This document shows, one piece after another, positions 45,101 to 54,618 of a stretch of DNA of 64,000 nucleotides. Numbering within the stretch: position 1 is the stretch's first letter; each line of letters starts with the position of its first letter. The DNA is taken from contig NZ_KI911782.1 of the NCBI RefSeq assembly GCF_000515395.1, positions 1,155,090 through 1,219,089 of the forward strand, given 5' to 3'. A model generated the notes under the pieces. That model was given only the letters and a program-made list of their open reading frames with translations. It was not told the origin of the DNA and did not search any database. This stretch comes from Jiangella gansuensis DSM 44835. Its GTDB lineage: Bacteria; Actinomycetota; Actinomycetes; Jiangellales; Jiangellaceae. The position numbers and the translations under genes were made by a program.

Positions 45101-46658
45101 CCAGGACCCCGCCGACAACTCCGGCGTGTTCGTCCGCTTCCCCGACCCGGAAGGCGATCCGTGGAACCCGGTGAATCAGGGCCACGAGATCCAGATCTAT
45201 GAGGCCACCGACAACCCGCTGGGCCGGACGGGCGCCGTCTACCAGTTCGCGCCGGCCGAGCCGCTGGCCACCAACCCCATCGGCGAGTGGAACACGATGG
45301 AGATCGAGGTGATCGGCCAGGAGTACCGGGTCATCCTCAACGGCACCGAGGTCACCACCTACACCGGTGACGGCAGCCGGCCGCTCGAGGGCTACGTCGG
45401 CCTGCAGAACCACTCAGCAGGTCAGGCCGCCGGCGAGAGCGTGGAGTTCCGCAACGTCTGGATCAAGGACCTCACGAGCGTGCCGGAGCTGACGGTCGAC
45501 GCGTCGGTGGAGCCGGCCGAGCCCGACGGCGCCAACGGGTGGTACGTCTCACCGGTCACGCTCAGCCTGGAGTCGAACAACCCTGACGCGGTGCTGCAGT
45601 GGCGCCCGAGGACCGATGAGTCCCAGTGGCGGACGTGGACCGAGCCGGTGCCGTTCGACACGGACGGGGTCTACAACATCGACTACAAGGCGGTGCTGCC
45701 CGGCGACGGTGGCGGGGAACCGGCCGAGAAGGAGATCCTCGTCGGGGCGGGCGGATTCGGTTTCAGCGAGACCGAGTTCAGCGTCCGGCAAGGCGACACG
45801 ATCAAGTTCCAGTACGTCCCCGGCTACCCGCACGATGTGGTGATCACGGACGACACCGGCCAGGTCCTGGCGTCTCGTCCGGAGGGATCGGACTGGGAGG
45901 ACGATCCGTTCTACTTCGAGGCGGCGGACGTGGGCACCTTCTACGTCTACTGCACGCCGCATTCGAACCGGCCGAATCCGAACGATCCGACGACGTGGGC
46001 CGGCATGGTGTCGACCTTCGAGGTGACTCCGTCCAGTGGTGAGCCGCCGGTGGAGACCGGGATCGAGGAGATCGAGTTCCTGATCGATCAGACGGCTGCG
46101 ACCACCACGGCGTCCCTGGCGGGCGAGCAGGCCGGCGACGTCTTCACCGGTCCGGTGACGGTGACCCTGCAGGCGCGGGACGCCACGTCCGGCGTCGCGC
46201 AGACCCAGTACCGGATGGCTGGCACGGAAGAGCCGACGGTCTACGACGACCCGATCAACGTGACCGATGTCGGAGCCCACACGATCGAGTTCCGGTCGGT
46301 GGACGTGGCCGGCAACGTCGAGGACTGGCAGTCCGTCGAGTTCACCATCGGCGAGGCGGGGCCGTGCCCCGAGCCGGACCAGCGCGAGACCGTCGTGGTC
46401 GGTGACGTCGACAGCGGTGTCCCCAACTACACGCTCGACGACGGGTGCACCGTCAACGACCGCATCGACGAGGACGGGGACTGGGCGAACCACGGAGCGT
46501 TCGTCCGCCACGTTCAGGCGGTGGCCGACCAGCTGGTGGCCGACGGCGTGATCAGCAAACGAGAACGCGGCGCGATCGTCCGTGCCGCAGGCCAGAGCGA
46601 CATCGGTCGCAAGGACAACCGAGGTGGTCCGCACATCAAGTCCGCACACCTGCTCTGA
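42105..46658 (+). CDS. Secreted multidomain PQQ-type sugar dehydrogenase - double DUF1080 - cupredoxin protein
   Basis: 1517 aa with a signal peptide (cleavage near ATAH, residue ~28). Domains: six-bladed GSDH/PQQ dehydrogenase (about 49-510; [20 protein letters not shown] and [10 protein letters not shown]); concanavalin-like DUF1349-type module (about 519-729); two DUF1080 (3-keto-disaccharide hydrolase type) modules (about 741-931 and 943-1123); Ig-like strand module (to ~1205); cupredoxin (about 1214-1311) with full type-1 copper ligands His1243, Cys1283, His1286, Met1301; OmpL47-like module (about 1325-1420); and an unassigned helical C-terminus. Predicted to oxidise glycosides at the cell surface, hand electrons to copper and hydrolyse the keto product; this is inference. 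GTG start with GGGAGGA. Leu9 is TTA. Confidence 0.88.
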   Translation: MLGKRSVSLLLFSALLLSVMISAPATAHTTDVHEDTNQTFAELSADDQFEKVLLTPDVPEPMSMDIAADGRVFMTSRDGVIRVYHPETEEVTVAAELSVFDDHPLPPNPDFEGSKNQEGGLLGLALDPDFEANGWVYVYYTSRDENNHFLSRFEVVGDELDMASEIVMLKVPYNKTHCCHVAGDLEFDSAGNLYLSTGDESPPDLNQQYSPLDSRPTHWYNDDRRTSGNTNDLRGKVLRITPQPDGTYTTPEGNLFTGDEDGGGKARPEIFAMGFRNPFRISIDPETDRLHIGNYGPDRLGDWTERGPWGFDQFMATSEAANFGYPFCIGNNYPYRPWNYETNEPMGDFYDCQNGPVNDSPNNTGLDQLPPVKPATIYYPRSWAGWPENWVGWPAQEINPIPEPFLNMGSGAGGPMSGPVYRYDETLESDTKFPEHYDGRWFLLEFHRGYIKTAELDENETITAIDDFMPGQTWRGLMDGEFGPDGSLYVLEGGAFGASPNAGLYRVDYVNDDQPPLGECVSDDFAGTELDRERWSTIVRENPEGYRQVDGALEIDMLQGDMISNHLSGNINTEAQNLIMTPVPDGRWVAEVTLELPPNPVSHDQAGFIIYSDDQNFTKAAFFPAYAGQVDGRFEYLFHQNGEIRYQSGVDNPTITNAPSTIHLRLTSNGEDVSAAYSRDGATWVNVGRAAPISQYENPQFGFFAAHGPNAIETPLTATFSDFSLCLPEDPVCAEQPVDEGYRALWDGSTLTGWNQAGPGGFAIVPDGDREGTCALESIGDPAGLGMLWHEEEFESYRLHVDFKAVAEDDNSGVFFGFPDPGDDPWVGVRQGYEIQIDDTGGSPGAADRSKTGSIYTFQGPTSFPAVVGEWNEMEIEVDDPMVRVWINDVLVNEYENPEGSGRDLASGFIGLQNNRVSDNVFFRDIWVQELGGCPEPQTPPAGYVPLYDGATLDGWTQAGPGGFAVDECGLLQPHGGMGLLWYDQQTFSDYTMRVDFRVQDPADNSGVFVRFPDPEGDPWNPVNQGHEIQIYEATDNPLGRTGAVYQFAPAEPLATNPIGEWNTMEIEVIGQEYRVILNGTEVTTYTGDGSRPLEGYVGLQNHSAGQAAGESVEFRNVWIKDLTSVPELTVDASVEPAEPDGANGWYVSPVTLSLESNNPDAVLQWRPRTDESQWRTWTEPVPFDTDGVYNIDYKAVLPGDGGGEPAEKEILVGAGGFGFSETEFSVRQGDTIKFQYVPGYPHDVVITDDTGQVLASRPEGSDWEDDPFYFEAADVGTFYVYCTPHSNRPNPNDPTTWAGMVSTFEVTPSSGEPPVETGIEEIEFLIDQTAATTTASLAGEQAGDVFTGPVTVTLQARDATSGVAQTQYRMAGTEEPTVYDDPINVTDVGAHTIEFRSVDVAGNVEDWQSVEFTIGEAGPCPEPDQRETVVVGDVDSGVPNYTLDDGCTVNDRIDEDGDWANHGAFVRHVQAVADQLVADGVISKRERGAIVRAAGQSDIGRKDNRGGPHIKSAHLL

Positions 46659-46771
46659 AGCGGTCCGTCGCCGGCCAGCCGGAACCCCGGCTGGCCGCGA
46701 CGGCCGCCGAGCTGGCGGACCTGACCCGGAAGGACGCGGACCACCCCGACAACGACGGAAGGAGACGGTCA

Positions 46772-47848
46772 ATGTCGACCAGACGACCGTTCAGCATCGC
46801 CACCCTTGCCACCGCCGTGGCGCTCGTGCTCGTGGGATGCGGTGGAGACGGTGGCGATGCCACGGCGGAGGGGGAGGGCGGCGGCGCCGACGAGGGCCCC
46901 TTCACGATCGGCGTGAGCAACACCTTGGTGGGTAACCAGTGGCGCGAGCAGATGGTGTGTTCCATCCAGGCGCAGGCTCTGGCGAGCGGTGTCGTGGACA
47001 AGGTGGTCCTGGCCAACCGGAACACCGATGCCTCTGGCCAGATCGCCGACATCGAAGGACTGATCGGCCAGGGTGTCGACGCGATCATCGTGAACCCGCA
47101 CGATCGGACGGCGCTGGACGACGTGATCGCCGCGGCGGACGAACAGGGCATCATCGTGATCTCGGTGGATCAGGCGGTCACCGCGGAGGCTGCCTACAAC
47201 GTCACGAACGACCAGGTGGCCTATGCCGAGCTCGGTGCCCGGTGGCTGTTCGAGCAGCTCGGCGGGTCCGGTGACGTGGTGTACATGCGCGGGTTCGAGG
47301 GCAACCCGGCCGACGTGGCAAGGGATGAAGGGTTCCAGGCCGCACTCGCCGACTATCCCGGCATCAACGTCGTGCGTGAGGTGCACACCGGCTGGGACCC
47401 GACCACGGGCGCGCAGCAGGCGCTGGAGATCCTGTCGGCCGCCGAGGTCGACGGCATCTGGACGTCGGGCATCGACTACACGGTCGTGGAGCAGTTCGAG
47501 GCGGCCCGGCACCCCTACGTGCCGATCGTGGGCGCGGACAACAACGGGTTCATCGAGCAGCTGATCGAGTTGAAGGACGAAGGGCTGATCGGAGCGGCCG
47601 TGACGAACCCGCCGCCGGTTGGTGGGGTGGCGACGGCGATAGCGGTCGATCTGCTCACCGGTGCCGAGGAACACCCGCAGGACACCCTGCTGACCCCCGA
47701 AGTCCACGACAACGTCGAGGACCTGGCCACCCTCGAGGAGCTGCATCTGCCGGACCTGCCGACCGGGTTCGTCTCCACGATGGAGTTGGAGCCGTGGACC
47801 ACCTATACCCAGGAGGACGTCCTCGAGTGCCGCGGTCCCGGGGACTGA
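46772..47848 (+). CDS. Sugar ABC transporter substrate-binding lipoprotein (ribose/RbsB type)
   Basis: 358 aa. Lipobox LVGC (Cys23) after a hydrophobic segment, then a Gly/Glu-rich linker. The periplasmic-binding-protein type 1 fold is clear: [36 protein letters not shown] and [11 protein letters not shown]. The ATG at 46772 follows GGAAGGAGA; it lies 113 bp after the dehydrogenase gene and 4 bp before the ATPase gene. The imported sugar is probably a product of the secreted enzyme. Confidence 0.93.
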   Translation: MSTRRPFSIATLATAVALVLVGCGGDGGDATAEGEGGGADEGPFTIGVSNTLVGNQWREQMVCSIQAQALASGVVDKVVLANRNTDASGQIADIEGLIGQGVDAIIVNPHDRTALDDVIAAADEQGIIVISVDQAVTAEAAYNVTNDQVAYAELGARWLFEQLGGSGDVVYMRGFEGNPADVARDEGFQAALADYPGINVVREVHTGWDPTTGAQQALEILSAAEVDGIWTSGIDYTVVEQFEAARHPYVPIVGADNNGFIEQLIELKDEGLIGAAVTNPPPVGGVATAIAVDLLTGAEEHPQDTLLTPEVHDNVEDLATLEELHLPDLPTGFVSTMELEPWTTYTQEDVLECRGPGD

Positions 47849-47852
47849 CGCG

Positions 47853-49331
47853 ATGACGGTAGACGGGCAGCCGCTGTTGAGCGTCCGCCAGGTCAGGAAG
47901 GCCTACGGCGGGGTCGTGGCCCTCTCCTCGGCCGACCTGGTGGTTCGGCCGGGTGAGATACACGGCCTGGTGGGCGCCAACGGAGCGGGCAAGAGCACAC
48001 TGGTCAAGATCCTCTCCGGCGTGATCCGGCGCGACGCCGGCACGGTGGAGGTGCACGGCTCGCCGGTGGAGGTGCGCAACCCGAGGGAGGCGGCTGACGC
48101 CGGCCTGGCGACGGTGTTCCAGGACCCGGCGGTGGTGCCCGACCTGACGCTGGGGCAGAACCTGGCGTTGGTCGGGCTCACCCCGGACGACGTGTGGCCA
48201 TGGCTCGAGGAGCTGCGGCTCAGCACGCTGGATCCGGCCGCAATGGCCAAGGACGTGCCGCTGTCGGTCCTGCGGCTGTTCGATCTGGCGCGGGCGTTGG
48301 CGCGCGATCCCCAACTGCTGCTGCTGGACGAGATCACCGCAGCGCTTCCGGGTGACCAGGTGGAACTCGTGTTGGCGCTGATGTCGCAGTGGCGCGAACG
48401 GGGCCGGTCGGTGTTGTTCATCACCCATCGGCTGCGCGAGCTGCAGCGGATGTGCGACCAGGCGACGGTGCTGCGCGACGGGCGTCGTGTCGCGACACTG
48501 GTGCCGGCCGAAGGCACCGAACAGGACCTCGTCCAGGCGATGCTCGGCGAGGCGGCGCCGACGCGCGCCGTCGCCGAAGCCCGGTCCCGTCCCAGTGGGG
48601 CGGCCCGCGCGGTGTTCGAGGCGCGGGAACTGAGTTCGCTGGACTACCTGAAGGGGGTGTCGTTCACGGTATCCGCGGGTGAGGTGCTGGGGCTGGTCGC
48701 GCTGGAGGGGCAGGGCCAGGACCGGCTGTTCGAGGTGCTGTCGGGAGACCTCCCCGCTGACGGCGGACAAGTGGTCGTCGACGGGGAAGTGGTGCGGCCG
48801 CGGTCACCGTACGACATGGTCCGCCGGGGAGTGGTGCTCGTCCCCGCGGACCGGCTGCACGCGCTGCTGCCGCAACGCTCGCTCCACGAGAACCTGTCCT
48901 CGGCGCTGTACAACCGGGTCGCACGGTGGTTCCGGCTGGTCGGCGACGAGCGGCACCGAGTCGCCGAGGCGACCGAACGGCTGCAGATCGACGACCGCGG
49001 ACAGCGTGAGGTGCGCCAGCTCTCCGGCGGGAACCAGCAGAAGGTCGCGGTGGGCCGCTGGCTGGCCGCGGGCTTCGGCACGCTGCTGTGTTTCGACCCG
49101 ACCCGCGGCATCGACGTCCGCACCAAGGAGCAGCTCTACCGGCTGCTACGTGAGCTCGCCGACGCCGGTGCGGCGGTGCTGTACTACACCAGCGAGTTCG
49201 TCGAGGTCCCGCAGGTCTGCGACCGGGTGCTGGTCATGTACGACGGCCGCATCGTCGACGAGCTCGAGCCCACGGCCGACGAGGCGAGCATGCTGGCCGC
49301 AGCCCATGGCCTGGGGAAGGCGACGCTATGA
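47853..49331 (+). CDS. Sugar ABC transporter ATP-binding protein (RbsA-like, two ATPase halves)
   Basis: 492 aa. The first half has Walker A GANGAGKST, Walker B LLLLDEITAALPGDQ and H-loop FITHRL. Its signature is degenerate (LSVLRLFDLARAL, two residues short of the usual LSxGxQQ pattern, with no Gln). The second half has a non-canonical P-loop (LVALEGQGQDRLFE), as in RbsA proteins, and an intact signature LSGGNQQKVAVGRWL with FDPTRGID. So the two composite ATP sites are unequal. It overlaps the first permease gene by 4 bp. Confidence 0.93.
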   Translation: MTVDGQPLLSVRQVRKAYGGVVALSSADLVVRPGEIHGLVGANGAGKSTLVKILSGVIRRDAGTVEVHGSPVEVRNPREAADAGLATVFQDPAVVPDLTLGQNLALVGLTPDDVWPWLEELRLSTLDPAAMAKDVPLSVLRLFDLARALARDPQLLLLDEITAALPGDQVELVLALMSQWRERGRSVLFITHRLRELQRMCDQATVLRDGRRVATLVPAEGTEQDLVQAMLGEAAPTRAVAEARSRPSGAARAVFEARELSSLDYLKGVSFTVSAGEVLGLVALEGQGQDRLFEVLSGDLPADGGQVVVDGEVVRPRSPYDMVRRGVVLVPADRLHALLPQRSLHENLSSALYNRVARWFRLVGDERHRVAEATERLQIDDRGQREVRQLSGGNQQKVAVGRWLAAGFGTLLCFDPTRGIDVRTKEQLYRLLRELADAGAAVLYYTSEFVEVPQVCDRVLVMYDGRIVDELEPTADEASMLAAAHGLGKATL

Positions 49332-50347
49332 CGGCCCCGACCACGGAGAGGACGCGCGCCGACCGTGCCCGGTCGGTGGCCCGCCGGCAGGCTCGCCGGC
49401 ACGGCTGGACGGTGGGAGTGTGGCTGCTGCTGGTGGTCATGCTGGTCTGGTACGCGACGCTGATCCCGCAGTTCGGGGACTTCCAGCTCACGTCGATCGC
49501 CAAGAACAGCCTCCCGACCGTCTTCCTCGCCCTCGCTCAGGCCGTCATCGTGATCGCCGGCGGCATCGACGTCGGCATCGGCGCGCTGATGGTGCTGGCC
49601 AACTCGGTGGCGGCCAGGCTCATGGAAGGCCAGCCCTTCGTGGTGACCGTCGCCATCGGGCTCGGCGTCGTCGTCGGATCGGCGTTGCTCAACGGCCTGG
49701 TGGGCTGGACCATCGTGCGGTCCGGGGTGCCCGACGTCGTCGTCACCCTGGCCACGCTGTTCATCTTCACCGGCCTGGCTCTCCTCGTGCTCTCCTCGCC
49801 CGGGGGCGGCACCAGCCCCGGCCTGCGCCTGATGTTCACCGGCTCGGAGACGGGGGTGGGTTCCAACTATGTGCCGTCGTTGCTGGCGTTGGCGATTCCG
49901 GCGATCATCCTGTCCTGGTGGCTCACGCGGACCAGGCGGGGACTCGCGCTGTACGCGATCGGCAGCGACACCAGCGCCGCCTTCCTGTCCGGGATCGACG
50001 TCGGGCGGGCGAAGATCAGGTCCTACGCGGTAGGCGGCGCGTTCGCGGGACTGGCCGGTGTCGCGTTGGTGGCGATCTCCAACTCCGGCGACCCGCGGTT
50101 CGTCAACGCCCTGAACGGCACCCTCAACAGTCTGGCCGCTGTGGTGCTCGGCGGCGTCCTGCTCGGCGGCGGCGTGGGCTCGGTCATCGGCGCGACGGCC
50201 GCGGGCATCATGCTGTTCACGCTCAACCCGGTCCTCACCGCCATGGGCATCGACCCGAACACCGCGCAGATCGTGCGCGGAGCGCTCATCGTCGCCGTGA
50301 TGATGGCCGCCGGGCTCCTCGAATGGCGTCGACGGAGGCGCACATGA
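49328..50347 (+). CDS. Sugar ABC transporter permease 1 (RbsC/BPD_transp_2 type)
   Basis: 339 aa, about eight to ten hydrophobic helices after an Arg-rich start. Landmarks are VIVIAGGIDVGIGALMVLANS and the loop YAIGSDTSAAFLSGIDVGRAKI, which contacts the ATPase, plus the late GGVLLGGGVGSVIGA helix. It overlaps both neighbours by 4 bp (ATGA), consistent with tight coupling. Paired with the next gene, so the channel is probably a heterodimer. Confidence 0.93.
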   Translation: MTAPTTERTRADRARSVARRQARRHGWTVGVWLLLVVMLVWYATLIPQFGDFQLTSIAKNSLPTVFLALAQAVIVIAGGIDVGIGALMVLANSVAARLMEGQPFVVTVAIGLGVVVGSALLNGLVGWTIVRSGVPDVVVTLATLFIFTGLALLVLSSPGGGTSPGLRLMFTGSETGVGSNYVPSLLALAIPAIILSWWLTRTRRGLALYAIGSDTSAAFLSGIDVGRAKIRSYAVGGAFAGLAGVALVAISNSGDPRFVNALNGTLNSLAAVVLGGVLLGGGVGSVIGATAAGIMLFTLNPVLTAMGIDPNTAQIVRGALIVAVMMAAGLLEWRRRRRT

Positions 50348-51369
50348 CCGACCGACAAGCAACCACAGCCCCGCCGAAGCATGCGGCCGCAGCCGAACCG
50401 GCGGGCTCGGCACCGCGCCGGTCGCTGCGACGGGCTCTGGTGGACCACCCGCTGCTGGTCCTGGGCGGCGTACTGGTCGTCCTGGTCCTGGCCACCGGCG
50501 TGATCGAACCCAACTACCTCAGTCTGCGCGGGTTGCGGAACACCCTGCTGCTGGCCGCTCCGCTCGGGATCATGGCGGCCGGACAGACGCTGCTGATGCT
50601 CACCCGCGGCATCGACCTGTCCGTCGCCATGATCGCCACGGCCGCGGCGTACGTCGTCGGCGCCCAGGCCGGCGGCAGCCTCGCCGTGGCCATCGTGCTC
50701 GGCCTGCTGGTCGGCGCGGCCGCTGGCGCGGTCAACGGAGCGGGGGTCGGGATCTTCCAGGTCCATCCCCTGATCATGACGCTGGCCATGTCGACCATCC
50801 TGCTGGGCGTACTCACGCAGCTGGCGCAGTCGGTCTTCGTCGACGCCACGTCGACACCGGATTTCGTGCGCACTCTCGGCGTCGGCACCTTCGCCGGCGA
50901 TCTGATCCCCTGGAACGCACTCATCTGGGCCGGCCTGGCCACGATCATCATCGTCGGGCTGCGCCGCACCGGGTTCGGCCGGATGCTCTACGCCGTCGGC
51001 GACAACCCCGTCGCCACCAGGCTGGCCGGCGTGCGCACCTGGCAGGTGCTTATCGCCACGTACGCCCTCTCCGGACTGTTCGCGGCGTTGGCCGGGATCC
51101 TCATCGCGGGCCAGACCGGCGCCATCGACCTGCAACTGGCCCAGGAACTCCTGCTGCCGTCCATCGCCGCGGCGGTCATCGGCGGCACGTCCATTTTCGG
51201 CGGTCGCGGCAGCTACTCGGGGACCATCCTCGGCGCGCTCATTCTCAGTGTGCTGTCCAGCATGCTGACGTTCCTTGACACGCCTCAGGCGTTCAAACAG
51301 GTGATCTTCGGCCTCATCGTGCTCGGCCTCGCCTGGCTCTACGCGGCCGTCACCCGAACCCGGGACTAG
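50344..51369 (+). CDS. Sugar ABC transporter permease 2 (RbsC/BPD_transp_2 type)
   Basis: 341 aa with the same architecture: LLMLTRGIDLSVAMIATAAAYVV, the ATPase-contact loop YAVGDNPVATRLAGVRTWQV and GGTSIFGGRGSYSGTILGA. The ATG at 50344 lies in the overlap with the preceding stop. Last gene of the transporter operon; a hairpin follows at 51377. Confidence 0.93.
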   Translation: MTDRQATTAPPKHAAAAEPAGSAPRRSLRRALVDHPLLVLGGVLVVLVLATGVIEPNYLSLRGLRNTLLLAAPLGIMAAGQTLLMLTRGIDLSVAMIATAAAYVVGAQAGGSLAVAIVLGLLVGAAAGAVNGAGVGIFQVHPLIMTLAMSTILLGVLTQLAQSVFVDATSTPDFVRTLGVGTFAGDLIPWNALIWAGLATIIIVGLRRTGFGRMLYAVGDNPVATRLAGVRTWQVLIATYALSGLFAALAGILIAGQTGAIDLQLAQELLLPSIAAAVIGGTSIFGGRGSYSGTILGALILSVLSSMLTFLDTPQAFKQVIFGLIVLGLAWLYAAVTRTRD

Positions 51370-51376
51370 GGAATGT

Positions 51377-51405
51377 CGACCGCTGCCTCGCCCGGGCAGC
51401 GGTCG
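51377..51405 (+). terminator. Terminator of the glycoside transporter operon
   Basis: Perfect 11-bp stem CGACCGCTGCC (51377-51387) with its inverse (51395-51405) and a 7-nt loop, 8 bases past the permease stop. It separates the operon from the ROK gene. No gene is seen in 51406-51548. Confidence 0.75.
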
Positions 51406-51548
51406 CCGTCCGGGCCGGCCGGCCGCGGTGGCTCACGTGGGCCGTCGTCGGGCGCTGCGTCGTCGTCGCCCCGGAGCCGGCCGGCGGCTCATCTTCTTCG
51501 GTGTGTTGTCATTCAGAGGTCACCAGATGCGCGGGCCGCACTACCTAC

Positions 51549-51574
51549 ACTTAGTAAAGAAACTATCGTCACTA
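51549..51574 (-). promoter_or_regulatory. 26-bp operator ahead of the ROK gene (site 2)
   Basis: Exact reverse complement of 41678-41703, located 32 bases before the ROK ATG. A -10-like TACACT (51546-51551) touches its edge. Suggests autorepression by the ROK protein and coordinate control with the dehydrogenase operon. Confidence 0.75.
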
Positions 51575-51605
51575 ATTCCGGACAAGTGCCGCCAAGGGGG
51601 ATGCC

Positions 51606-52817
51606 ATGACCCAACCCGGACCAAGTGGCGGGCCGCAGATGCTGCGGTTGATGAACTGCGCCGCAGTGTTGTCCGCCATCAGGGACGCCGGGACGGCGCG
51701 CGTGACGGAACTGATGCGAGCGACCGGCCTGTCCCGCCCCACGGTCACCGCGGCGGTCTCGACCCTCGTCGAGGACGGACTGGTCGAGGAAGCCGAGGCA
51801 CTGGAACTCGACCAGCCCCGGATGGGCCGGCCGCCGCGCGTGCTGAGGTTCCGCGCCGAGGCACGATACGTGCTCGGTATCGACGTCGGCCCGAACCGGG
51901 TCCTCTGCACGGTGGCCGACCTCAACGGCACCGTCGTCGCCAGCGGGCGGCGCGACGTCGCGACAGCGGGTGCGCGCACCAAACTGCTCGAACGTGTCGA
52001 GGCGACCATGCGCGACGTGCTCGCGGAGGCCGCGGTTCCACCGTCCGCGCTCGCGGCCGTAGGCGTCGGGACACCAGGCATCGTCGACCCCCGCCGCGGC
52101 ACGGTCGTGCGGGCGCCGTCCGTGCCGGGCTGGGATTCTCTCGAACTCGGCAGCCTGCTGCGCGACAGCGTCAACTGCCCCGTGCACGTCGAGAACGACG
52201 TCAACCTCGCCGTCATGGCCGAGCGGTGGCGTGGTGCCGGCAGCCAAGCCGACGACCTGCTCCTCGTGCAGTGGGGATCCCGGGTGGGCGCCGCCGTGCT
52301 GGTACGGGGGCAACTGCACCCCGGTGCCCACGGGGCGGCCGGCGAGATCGGGTTCGTGGATCTCGAGGAGCAACCGCAGGGCGTGCAGGCTTACGGACAC
52401 GGCCCGCTCGAGTCCGCGGTCGGCACCGCGTCGATGCTCCGCCGGGCCCGCCACCTCGGCGACGACGAGAGTCAGGATGCCGCGGCCGTCCTCATCGCAG
52501 CGGGTGAAGGCGACGCACGAGCTCTCCAGGTGCTCGACGAGGCCTGCGCACTCATGGCGCGCGGGCTCGCGGCCTTCGTGATGGCGATCGACCCGGAACT
52601 CGTCATCGTCGGCGGCGAGATCATCCTGGCCGGTGACGCCGTCCTCGACGCGCTGCGGCGGCATCTCGCCAGGCGCGTGCTGGTGGCGCCCCCCATCGAA
52701 CTGTCCCGCCTCGGCGACGACGCCGTCGCGCTGGGTGCCGTGCGCCTGGCCCTCACCGACGCCCAGCAGCGTCTGCTGGACCCGTACACGGCACCCAGCG
52801 TCAAATCACCGAGCTGA
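51606..52817 (+). CDS. ROK-family transcriptional repressor
   Basis: 403 aa. N-terminal winged helix (about 15-80, [28 protein letters not shown]), then the ROK sugar-kinase-like fold ([41 protein letters not shown]). The Cys-rich zinc motif CxCGxxGCxE is absent; the equivalent region [21 protein letters not shown] has no Cys. It probably represses the glycoside operon through the shared 26-bp site until a sugar binds. Its 3' end overlaps the convergent dehydrogenase gene by 12 bp. Confidence 0.92.
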   Translation: MTQPGPSGGPQMLRLMNCAAVLSAIRDAGTARVTELMRATGLSRPTVTAAVSTLVEDGLVEEAEALELDQPRMGRPPRVLRFRAEARYVLGIDVGPNRVLCTVADLNGTVVASGRRDVATAGARTKLLERVEATMRDVLAEAAVPPSALAAVGVGTPGIVDPRRGTVVRAPSVPGWDSLELGSLLRDSVNCPVHVENDVNLAVMAERWRGAGSQADDLLLVQWGSRVGAAVLVRGQLHPGAHGAAGEIGFVDLEEQPQGVQAYGHGPLESAVGTASMLRRARHLGDDESQDAAAVLIAAGEGDARALQVLDEACALMARGLAAFVMAIDPELVIVGGEIILAGDAVLDALRRHLARRVLVAPPIELSRLGDDAVALGAVRLALTDAQQRLLDPYTAPSVKSPS

Positions 52818-54020
52818 CGTCGGCGACGTCATCACGCGGTCGACGAAATCGCCCGTGTCCTCGTCCTTCAGGATCATCCGCCGCTGCCCGTCCGGCAGCA
52901 CCTCGGACTTCACGACCGTGAGGCCGTCGTGCTTCTCGGCCTCCCGGCTGATGCGCGGTGTCGTGCCGCCACGCCAGTCGATCTCGATCGGTTCCCACCG
53001 CTTCGACCGAGCCGACCGATAACACGCATCCATGATCGAGTTGACGACGTAGCCGTCATAGAACGTCTCACGCGGCGCCCGGCCCTCCTCCAGCGCGGAC
53101 AGCATGTCCGTGAACATGTCGACATAGCCGAGTTCGACCACCTCGTCGCCGACGGGGAACAGCCAGCCGGAGTCCGTTTCCGCCTTCTCGGCGACGTACC
53201 CGCCGCTTCGCCCGGTGGTGAACATCTCGAAGCCCACCCGCGGGAAGTGATCGAGCCTGAGCGTCCCTTCGGTGCCGGAGACCTCGTCCCGCAGGTCCAA
53301 GCCGCCGCGGAAGGTCCAGCTGACCTCGAACTGACCAACCGCTCCGGACTCGAAGCGGATCAGCGCGATCGCGTTGTCCTCGTCCTCGATCGGGTGGACG
53401 AAGGTGTCCGTCCAGCACATGACCTCGACCGGGCGGTTGCCCTTCCCCATGAAGCTGCGGATGATCTCGATGCAGTGGCAGCCGAGGTCGATGATCGCGC
53501 CGCCGCCGGTGAGGCGGCCATCCCAGAACCAAGCCGAGTGCGGGCCGGGATGCGACTCCCGGGACCGCACCCACGTCACGTCCCCGACCGCGCCCGCGGC
53601 CACGCTGGACAGCGCCTTGAGCGTCTTCGGCGTGTAGCACAGGTCCTCGAGGTAGCCGGCGAAGATGCCCGCCTTCTCGACGAGGTCGAGCATCCGCTTG
53701 GCTTCCTCGCCGTTGCGTCCCAGCGGCTTGGTGCACAACACGGCCTTGCCGGCGTCGGCGCACAGTGCGATGGCCTCTTCGTGCAGGTGGTTCGGGAGGC
53801 CGACCACCACGACGTCGGTCTCCGGATGCCGGATCGCCGCCTCGAGGCTGGTCGTCGACTCAGGGATGTTCCAGTCGGCTGCGAACGCCTCAGCACGTTC
53901 GCCGGTGCGCGAGTAGACGACGCGGATTCTGTCCCGGCTGCGCTGCCCGTGCAGCGCCGCGGCGTAGAACCCGCCGATCAGTCCCGTTCCCAGCATGGTG
54001 ATGGCGCGGTCGTTGCTCAC
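52806..54020 (-). CDS. Gfo/Idh/MocA-family NAD(P)-dependent sugar dehydrogenase
   Basis: 404 aa. Rossmann start [18 protein letters not shown], the KP motif as CTKPLGRN (Thr in place of the usual Glu), and the catalytic helix [12 protein letters not shown] with Asp and His. The GTG at 54020 follows AGGGGAA; the longer frame to 54227 has no such site. It likely reduces or oxidises a keto-sugar in the cytoplasm and so complements the secreted dehydrogenase/DUF1080 protein. Members of this family act in known 3-keto-glycoside pathways. Confidence 0.9.
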   Translation of the reverse strand: MSNDRAITMLGTGLIGGFYAAALHGQRSRDRIRVVYSRTGERAEAFAADWNIPESTTSLEAAIRHPETDVVVVGLPNHLHEEAIALCADAGKAVLCTKPLGRNGEEAKRMLDLVEKAGIFAGYLEDLCYTPKTLKALSSVAAGAVGDVTWVRSRESHPGPHSAWFWDGRLTGGGAIIDLGCHCIEIIRSFMGKGNRPVEVMCWTDTFVHPIEDEDNAIALIRFESGAVGQFEVSWTFRGGLDLRDEVSGTEGTLRLDHFPRVGFEMFTTGRSGGYVAEKAETDSGWLFPVGDEVVELGYVDMFTDMLSALEEGRAPRETFYDGYVVNSIMDACYRSARSKRWEPIEIDWRGGTTPRISREAEKHDGLTVVKSEVLPDGQRRMILKDEDTGDFVDRVMTSPTSAR

Positions 54021-54618
54021 GTGATCGTTCCCCTTCCCTAGAAGGCCGGTGGAGCGGCTGGTGATGACCAGGCGTTGGATCCGCGAGGTGCCGGGTCGGA
54101 CACCGCCGGCACGTCTCGCACGAGCGGGAACGGCCGTCGGCGCCGAGCTGATCCGACATAGACAATCTTCTTTCAAAAACTCCGCCGAATCAATGCCGGC
54201 CGCCGAGGAAAGAGGTGCTCGGCGCACGTTCGCGAGCGATCAGGTCGCATCCACCGACCGCCGGTGATTCATCCTTACTCGCCGGTGATTCCCTCACGGG
54301 CATGGAGTGAGTCATTCATAACGATTTCGTGACGTTCACTACTGGGGCCGACTCCGGCCTGGGCGGAGGATGTGGACGCAACCAGTGCGTCGGAGGTGTC
54401 CAGGATGGAGGACCAGAATGAGGCGTTCTGTACGACCAGTGTCCTGTTCTGGGCCTCGGCCGACCGCCGGCGTAGCTGGTGCCTGACGACCCGGGATACC
54501 ACGCCGGACCCGGCGACCGGCTCCGCTGGGCGGCGCGGCGACACTCGACACGGACCTCGGCCTATGCCGCCGGTTCCTGGTCTGACGATCGTGCCCGGTT
54601 CGATCACGGGAGTGTCCG
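54021..54618. other. Regulatory region between the sugar dehydrogenase and lanthipeptide genes
   Basis: About 600 bases without a convincing gene. It must hold the divergent promoters of the Gfo/Idh/MocA gene and the LanKC gene. Visible structure includes a 12-bp direct repeat at 54259-54291 and a relatively AT-rich patch near 54160-54180. Short frames (for example from 54372) lack lanthipeptide-precursor features. Confidence 0.5.
54259..54291. promoter_or_regulatory. Direct repeat CGCCGGTGATTC, 21-bp spacing
   Basis: Identical 12-bp copies at 54259-54270 and 54280-54291, exactly 21 bp apart (two helical turns), on the same face of the DNA. This would suit a NarL/FixJ-type dimer such as the regulator at 63016-63621. 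The site is about 330 bp before lanKC, which is far, so the link is tentative. Confidence 0.35.

Noticed and set aside
42156-45413. A 1085-codon open frame on the minus strand opposite the dehydrogenase gene
   Set aside because: Long antisense frames are expected in 70% GC coding DNA. Its translation is Arg/Val/Asp-rich with no domain, and the plus strand has clear conserved domains.
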